From the NCBI GenBank assembly GCA_032173965.1, contig JAVUNC010000004.1:1502501-1566500 (forward strand): a stretch of 64,000 bases of DNA, given 5' to 3'. The notes under the pieces were generated by a model that had not been told where the DNA came from, searched no databases, and was given only the letters and a program-made list of their open reading frames with translations. The position numbers and the translations under genes were made by a program. Positions 57,230 through 64,000 of the stretch are shown one piece after another. The stretch is from Sitta carolinensis (Eukaryota > Chordata > Aves > Passeriformes > Sittidae). Position 1 is the first letter of the stretch. Every line of letters begins with the position of its first letter.

Positions 57230-58570
57230 TTTTCCCAGTTTTTCCTAATTTTTTCCCCATTTTTTCCCTGAATATTCCCCCATTTTTTCCCATTTTTCCT
57301 GAATTTTTTCCAATTTTTTCCCATTTTCCCCCATTTTTTGTGTGTTTTTTTTCCCATTTTTCCTGAATTCTTTCCCATTTTTTTTTCCTGAATTCTTTCC
57401 CATTTTTTTCCTAAAATTTTTCCCCAGTTTTTCCCATCTTTCCTGAATTTTTTCCCATCTTTCCTGAATTTTTTCCCATTACTTATCCCCATTTTTCCCA
57501 TTTCCCCCCAATTTTCCCCATTATTTCCCCATTTTTTCTCTAATTTTTCCTCATTTCCCCCCATTTTTTCCCATTATTTTTCCATTATTTTCCCATTAAT
57601 TTCCCCCATTATTCCCCCATTATTTTTCCCTATTTTCCTCAATTTTTCCCATTATTCCCCCATTATTTCCCATTTTCCCCCCATTTTTCCCCATTATTCT
57701 CCAATTTTCCCCCATTATTCCCCCATTTCCCCCCCATTATTTTCCCATAATTTTCCTATTTTTTCCCCATTTTTCCCCCATTTCCCCCAATTTTTTCTCT
57801 TAATTTTCCCATTATTTTCCTATTTTTTCCGCATTTTTCCCCCCATTTCCCCCCCATTTTTCCACCATTATTTTCCCATTATTTCCCCCTATTATTCCCC
57901 ATTATTTCCTCATTTTCCCCCCATTATTCCCCCAATTTTCCCCCATTTTCCCCCAATTTTCCCCCCAATTTTTCCCATAATTTTCACATTATTTTCCTAT
58001 TTTTCCCCATTATTCTCCAATTTTTCCCCCGATTTTCTCCATTTTTCCCCCATTATTCCCCCACTTTTCCCCATAATTTTCCCATTATTCCTCCATTATT
58101 CCCCCATTAATTTCTCCCATTATTTTCCCATTATTTTCCTATTTCCCCCCATTATTCTATAATTTTTTCCCATTTCCCCTAATTTTCCCCATTATTTTTC
58201 CCCCATTTTTCCCCAATTTTTCCCCCATTTTCCCCCAATTTTTCCCCCATTATTCCCCCATTATTTCCCCCTATTATTCCCCCATTTTTTTCCCATTTCC
58301 CCCATTATTTTCTTATTTTTTCCCCATTATTCTCCAATTTTTTCCCCATTTTCCCCCAATTTCCCCACATTATTTCCCCATTTTTTCCCCATTTCCCCCC
58401 AATTTTTCCCATAATTTTCCCATTATTTTCCTATTTTTTCCCCATTTTTCCCCCATTATTCTCCAATTTTTCCCCCAATTTTTCCCCCAATTTTTCCCAT
58501 TTTTTCCCATTTTTTTCCCCATTATTTCCCCAATTTTTCCCCATTATTTTCCCATTTTTCCCCCCATTTT
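57230..58570. repeat. TTTTTTCCCCATTATTTCCCC pyrimidine-rich array
   Basis: Plus-strand T/C-rich with regular ATTATT words. No gene. Confidence 0.92.
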
Positions 58571-58574
58571 TTCC

Positions 58575-58695
58575 CATTTTTCCGGTGGGATTTGACGGAA
58601 TTTTGGGCGATTTTTTGGCGCTTTGGGCTCGGCGGCGGCGGCGCTGCGGGAATTACCGGGGAGGGAGGCGGTGCCGGAACGCTACAAAAAACCCA
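58575..58695. promoter_or_regulatory. Small GC-rich island with E2F motif between pyrimidine and purine arrays
   Basis: Contains TTTGGCGC (58,614-58,621), a perfect E2F-type site, then GGCTCGGCGGCGGCGGCGCTG and a short CpG-rich stretch. The plus strand switches here from T/C-rich (left) to A/G-rich (right). It could be a short bidirectional promoter or a stray exon (plus frame ...LPGREAVPERYKKP), but no homology was recognised. Confidence 0.3.
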
Positions 58696-60390
58696 AAAAA
58701 ACCGGGAAAAAAGGGGGGAAAGCAAAAGAGAAACCAGAAATTCCATGGGGAAATGAAAATGGGAATGGGAAATTATATGGGGGGAAAAAGGAAAAAAATC
58801 CGGATTAAAATGGGGAAAAAATGGAAAAATCCGAATTAAAATGGGGAAAAAAAATGGGAATTAAATGGGGAAAAAATGAGAAAAAATCCGAATTAAAATG
58901 TGGAAAAAAATGAGAAAAAATCCGAATTAAAATGGGGAAAAAAATGAGAAAAAATCCGAATTAAAATGGGGAAAAAATGGAATTAAAATGGGAAAAAAAT
59001 GGAAAAAAATGAAATTAAATAGGGAAAAAAAGGAAAAAAATCCAAAATAAAATGGGGAAAAATGGGAAAAAATCCGAAATTAAATGGGGAAAAAACCCAA
59101 AAAAAAAACCGGAAAAAAGGGGGAAAAATCAAAAGAGAAACCAAAATTCATGGGAAATGAAAATGGAATGGGAAATTATATGGGGGGAAAAAGAAAAAAA
59201 TCCGAGATAAAATGGGAAAAAATGGGAAAAATCCGAATTAAAATGGGGAAAAAATGGAAATTAAATGGAGAAAAAATGAGAAAAAATCCGAATTAAAATG
59301 TGGAAAAAATGAGAAAAAATCCGAATTAAAATGGGGAAAAAAATGGAAAAAATCCGGATTAAAATGGGGAAAAAAATGAGAAAAAAATCCGAATTAAAAT
59401 GGGAAAAAAAGGGAATTAAAATGGGAAAAAATGGGAAAAAATGGAAATTAAATGGGAAAAAAAGGAAAAAAATCCAAAATAAAATGGGGAAAAAATGGAT
59501 AAAAAATCCAAATAAAATGGGGAAAAAGTGGGAAAAAATCCGAAATTAAATGGGGAAAAATGGAAAAAAGTCCATAATAAAATGGGAAATTAATGGGAAA
59601 AATGAAAATAAATGGGGAAAAAAAGGAAAAAATCCCGAATTAAAATGGGGAAAAATGGAAAAAAAAATCCGAATTAAAATGGGGAAAAAATGGGAAAAAA
59701 TCCAAATAAAATAGGGAAAAATGGGAAAAAATTCGGAATTAAAATGGGGAAAATAAAGGAAAAATGAAAATAAAATGGGGGAAAAAAGGGAAAAAAAATC
59801 CGAATTAAAATGGGGGGGAAATGGGAAAAAATCCAAAATAAAATGGGAGGAAAATGGGAAAAAATCGGATCAAAATGGGGAAAATTAATGGGAAAAATGA
59901 AAATAAAATGGGGAAAAAATGGGGAAAAAATTCAAATAAAATGGGGAAAACATCCGAATTAAAATGGGGAAAAAATGGGAAAAATCCGAATTAAAATGGG
60001 GAAAAAATGGGGAAAAAACCAGAAATTAAATAGGGAAAATAAATGGGAAAATTAAAATAAAATGGGGAATAAATGGGAATAAAACCGGATTAAAATGGGG
60101 AAAAATGGGAAAAAAAATCCGAATTAAAATCCAAAATAAAATGGAGGAAAAAAGGGAAAAATAATTAAAAATATAAAATAAAATGGAGGAAAAAAAAAAA
60201 TAATTAAAATAAAATAAATGAGGAAAAATAAAAGTAATTAAATATAAATAAAATGGAGGAAAAAATAAAATTAAAAATAAAATGGAGGAAAAAGGGGAAA
60301 AATTAAAAAAAAAAAAGAAAATAAAATAAAAAAACAAAGAAAAAAAGAGAAAAAAATAAAATTAAAAAAAGGAAAAAACCGAAGCGAGAA
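58695..60390. repeat. ATCCGAATTAAAATGGGGAAAAAATGGG purine-rich array
   Basis: About 30-bp units. A block of about 405 bp (from AAACCCAAAAAAACCGG) is repeated at 58,690 and 59,095. It degenerates to A-rich after 60.1 kb. Confidence 0.9.
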
Positions 60391-60394
60391 ATTG

Positions 60395-61210
60395 GGGATT
60401 TTTGGGTTTTTTGGGATTTTGGGATTTTGGGAATTTTGGGATTTTTTTATTTTGAATTTCTGGGATTTTTTAAAATTTCGGGGATTTTTTGGGTTTTTAG
60501 TTTTTTTTGGGGAGTTTTTTATTTTTTATTTTGGCAATTTTTTTTTTAATTTTTGAATTTTGAAATGTTTGGGATTTTTGGGGATTTTTGTTTTTATTTT
60601 TTGGATTTTTTATTTTTGGGATTTGGATTTTTTTGATATTTGGGATTTTTTAATTTTTGGGATTTATTTTATTTTTCCTTTTTTGGGATTTTTTTTTTTT
60701 TTAATTTTTGGGATTTTGGGGATTTTTTTATTTTTTATTTTTGGGATTTTCTTTTTAATTTTTAATTTTGGGATTTTTTGGGATTTTTTTTGGATATTTT
60801 TTTTAAATTTGGGGGATTTTTTAATTTTGAATTTTTGGGATTTTTTTTTTTTTAGATTTTTGGGATTTCTTTTGGATTTGAGGTTTTTAGGGATTTTTGA
60901 GTATTTTTAGGATTTTTAAAGTTTTTTATTTTGTTTTTTTTTTAATTTTTGGGATTTTTGGATTTGGGGGATTTTGGGGATTTTTGAATTTTGAGATTTT
61001 TTTGATTTTTGAGATTTTTAAATTTTAGGATTTGGGATTTTGGGGAATTTTTGATTTAGGATTTTTTTTTAGGATTTCTTTGGTTTTTTAAATTTTTGGG
61101 ATTTTTAAAATTTTTGGGATTTTTTAGATTTTGGCATTTTGGATTTTGGAATTTTGGATTTTGTTTTTTTTTTATTTTGGGATTTTGGGGATTTTGGCAA
61201 TTTTTCCCAC
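60395..61210. repeat. GGGATTTTTTGGGATTTTT T/G-rich array
   Basis: Low-complexity TTTTGGGA words. No gene. Confidence 0.88.
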
Positions 61211-61219
61211 CTAGGAGGG

Positions 61220-62150
61220 AAAATAAAACTAAAAAGAAAAAATTAAGGAAAAAAAGGGGAAAAAATGGAAATTTGGGGCTGGGGGCTCCAAATCCAGAAT
61301 TCCAGGCAGGAACGGGTTAATTTTAATTTAAATTAAGTAAATTTAATTTTCTTTTAAAATTTGAGATTTGTTCCCTATTTTTATTTCAATAATTTTATTT
61401 ATAAATTTAATTATATTGATATTTATTTTTAATTTAATTTAATTTAATTTATATCTCCATTTAATCCAATTCAATTTCAATTATTAATCCAATTTATATT
61501 TAATTTAATTATTTAATTTAATTTAAATTTTATCCACTCTTAAAATGTACCTGAAACGTTTTCATTGCATTAATTTAAATATTTTAAAAATTTTTAAAAT
61601 TATTTATCAATTTTGGTTTCTTTTAAATAATTCTGATTAATTCTTTATTCCTTTTAAATATTTTTAAAATTTAAAATCTAATTTTTCCTTTTTAAAATTT
61701 CATTTTTATTCCTCTTAAAGATTTTTTAAAATTTAAATTTTTTACAATTTAATTTTTCATTTTTAATATTTAATTTTAATCTTATTAAATATATTTTTTA
61801 ATTTCATTTTTATTCCTTTAATATATTTTTGAAATCTATTTTTATTAATTTTTTAACTTTATTCCTTTGAAATATTTTTTAATTTCTCTTTTCTTTCTTT
61901 AAAATATTTTTTATTTCTTTTAAATATTTTTAATTTTTTTTTTTTAATTCTTATTTAAAAGAATTTTTAATCTCTCGGACATTTCATTAACAAAATTAAA
62001 TTTTAGCCCTTTGTAACCTCTTGAAATAATTTTATTTCCTTTAAATTTTTTAATTTATTTTTTAATTTATTTCACATTTCCTTGCGACTTTTCAATTTTT
62101 TATTTTATTTTATTTTTATTTTATTTAAAACCCAACAAAAATAACAATTC
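61220..62150. other. AT-rich low-complexity stretch
   Basis: About 85-90 percent A+T with AATTTAATTTAATTT runs at 61,430-61,530, closing with a run of 14 G at 62,151-62,164. There is no open frame of note. It contrasts sharply with the GC-rich surroundings. Confidence 0.7.
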
Positions 62151-62234
62151 GGGGGGGGGGGGGGAGGAACTTTTCCCGGATTTATTTGGAATTTTTTTTT
62201 TCACGATTTTTTTTTAATTTGGGGGGAGGAGGAA

Positions 62235-64000
62235 CCGACCCGGGCTGGAGGTGGGGACCCCAAAAGTGACCCCAAAATGACCCCCAAAATGACCCGAAGT
62301 GACCCCAAAAGGAACCCAAAAGTGACCCAAGCGAGGTGACCCCAAAAGTGACGAGGGACCCAAAAGGACCCAAAGTGACCCGAGGTGACCCCAAAAGTGG
62401 ACCCAGAGTGACCCGGACAGGGACCAAAAGTGACCCAAAAGTGACCCCGAGGTGACCCCAAGGGTGACCCCAAAGGGAATCCAAAGGTGACCCAAAAGTG
62501 ACCATGAGGTGACCACGAGGTGACCCCAAAGGTGACCATGAGGGGATCCCAAAGGTGACCCCAAAGGTGACCATGAGGTGACCACGAGGTGACCCCAAAA
62601 GTGACCCAAGGTGACCCCAAAGGTGACCATGAGGGATCACAAGGTGACACGAGGGACCCCAAAAGTGACCCCAAAAGTGACCCCGAGGGATCCCAAAAGT
62701 GACCACGAAGGACCCGAGGTGACCCAAAGGTGACCACGAGGGTGACCCCAAAATGACCCTGAGGTGACCCCAAAATGACTGAGGTGACCCATGACCAGAG
62801 GTGACCCCGAGGTGACCACGAGGGGACCCCAAAAGTGACCATGAGGTGACCCCGAGGTGATCCCAAAAGTGACCCCAAAAGTGACCCCGAGGTGACCCCG
62901 AGGTGACCCAAAAGTGACCATGAGGGGATCCCAAAAGTGACCCTGAGGTGACCATGAGGTGACCCCAAAAGTGACCCCAAAAGTGACCTCAAGGGTGACC
63001 CAAAAGTGACCACGAGGGGAATCCCAAAAGTGACCCCAAAAATGACCTCAATGGTGATCACGAGGTGACCCCAAAAGTGACCATGAGGTGACCCCAAGGG
63101 TGACCATGAGGGGATCCCAAAGGTGACCCCAAAAATGACCCTGAAGTGACCCCAAAAAGTGACCCCGAGGTGACCCCAAAAGTGACCCCGAGGTGACCAC
63201 GAGGAGATCCCAAAGGTGACCCCAGAAATGACCTCAAGGGTGACCCCGAGGTGACCATGAGGTGACCCCAAGGGTGACCCCAAAGGGATCCCAAAGGTGA
63301 CCCCAAAGGTGACCCCAAAGGTGACCATGAGGTGACCATGAGGGGATCCCAAAAGTGACCCCAAGGGTGACCCTGAGGTGACCATAAGGTGACCACGAGG
63401 GGACCCCAAAAGTGACCCCAAGGGTGACCCTGAGGTGACCATAAGGTGACCACGAGGGGAATCCCAAAAGTGACCCCAAAATTGACCCCAAAGGTGACCC
63501 TGAGGTGACCCCAAAAGTGACCACAAGGGGAATCCCAAAGGTGACCCGAAAAGTGACCCTGAGGTGACCATGAGGAGACCCCAACAGTGACCCCAAAAGT
63601 GACCCCAAGGTGACCATGAGGAGACCCCAACAGTGACCCCAAGGGTTACCCCAAAGGTGACCTTGAAGCTGACCACAAAGGTGACCCCAAAAGTGACCCC
63701 AAAGGTTCCTCTAGTGATGCCCCCAAAGGTGACCCCAGAGGTGACCTCAAGGGTGACCCTGAAGGTGACCCCAAAGGTTCCTCTAGCAATGACCCCCGAG
63801 GTTCCCCCAGAGGTGACCCCAAAAGTGACCCCAAAGGTTCCCCTGGAGGTTCCCCCAGAGGTGACCCCAGAGATGCCCTCAAAAACGACCCCTCATGGTC
63901 CCCCAGAGGTTCCTCTAGCGATGCCCCCGGAGATGCCCTCAAAAGTGACCTCAAAGGTTCCCCAGGAGATGACTCCACAGGTTCCCCCTGAGGTGACCCC
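62235..64000. repeat. GTGACCCCAAAAGTGACCCCGAGG minisatellite, runs off right edge
   Basis: Units of 12-15 bp (GTGACCCCAAAA, GTGACCCCGAG, GTGACCATGAG) in higher-order blocks. After about 63.7 kb, GGTTCCTCTAGTGATGCCCC words join in. It is open in several minus frames but repetitive throughout. Confidence 0.93.

Overview
The window looks like avian nuclear DNA from a very small, repeat-choked microchromosome ('dot' chromosome). The evidence is a degenerate CR1 LINE 3' end near 52.64 kb, short vertebrate-type exons with GT-AG borders, CpG-island promoters, and introns made almost entirely of micro- and minisatellites that change family from intron to intron. No bacterial operon, CRISPR array, tRNA, rRNA or recognisable viral gene is visible. 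Most of the long open frames are by-products of stop-free tandem repeats.

Two protein-coding loci can be supported. On the minus strand, about 15.3 kb down to the left edge, lies the 5' part of a p160/SRC nuclear receptor coactivator gene (NCOA family, closest by eye to NCOA1). It has a CpG-island first exon (donor at 14,833), a possible untranslated exon (donor at 11,792), the ATG exon at 4,474-4,578, and scrambled partial copies of the bHLH exon inside the first 1.25 kb. The 3' half of the ATG exon is carried in three further copies of a 373-bp tandem repeat. On the plus strand, about 30.0 to 50.3 kb (3' UTR possibly to 54.9 kb), lies a ZNF395/SLC2A4RG/ZNF704-family gene. Its CpG-island noncoding exon ends at 30,101 and nine coding exons run from 34,712 to the stop at 50,260-50,262. 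The encoded protein has the family N-terminus, the MDEM...LTSLSCSP block, the SGD.SD...SGHWS block, a zinc-finger exon, the EED.YYTEL and FWHIP blocks, and an intact C-terminal C-clamp. Both zinc-binding cysteines of the finger are gone, and the exon before it contains a roughly 700-bp minisatellite built mainly from 21- and 24-bp units.

Between the loci (15.4-29.9 kb) there is a third CpG-rich promoter at 23.55-23.70 kb. It consists of three 51-bp units carrying a GC box fused to a kappa-B motif plus an inverted CCAAT box. A small non-repetitive island follows at 24.9-25.3 kb with possible exons I could not identify. Right of 55 kb I see only repeats, two minus-strand poly(A) signals without a visible gene, a small GC-rich island with an E2F motif (58.58-58.69 kb), an AT-rich stretch (61.3-62.15 kb) and a TGACC-rich minisatellite to the right edge.

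Human NCOA1/2/3 lie at 2p, 8q and 20q, and ZNF395/ZNF704/SLC2A4RG at 8p, 8q and 20q. An NCOA-like gene next to a ZNF395-like gene is therefore what a retained fourth copy of that paralogous block would look like. This is an inference and needs a phylogeny. Several exons contain one-base frame breaks, some compensated within the same exon. Residual sequence errors, a rapidly evolving gene and partial pseudogenisation cannot be separated from this sequence alone.
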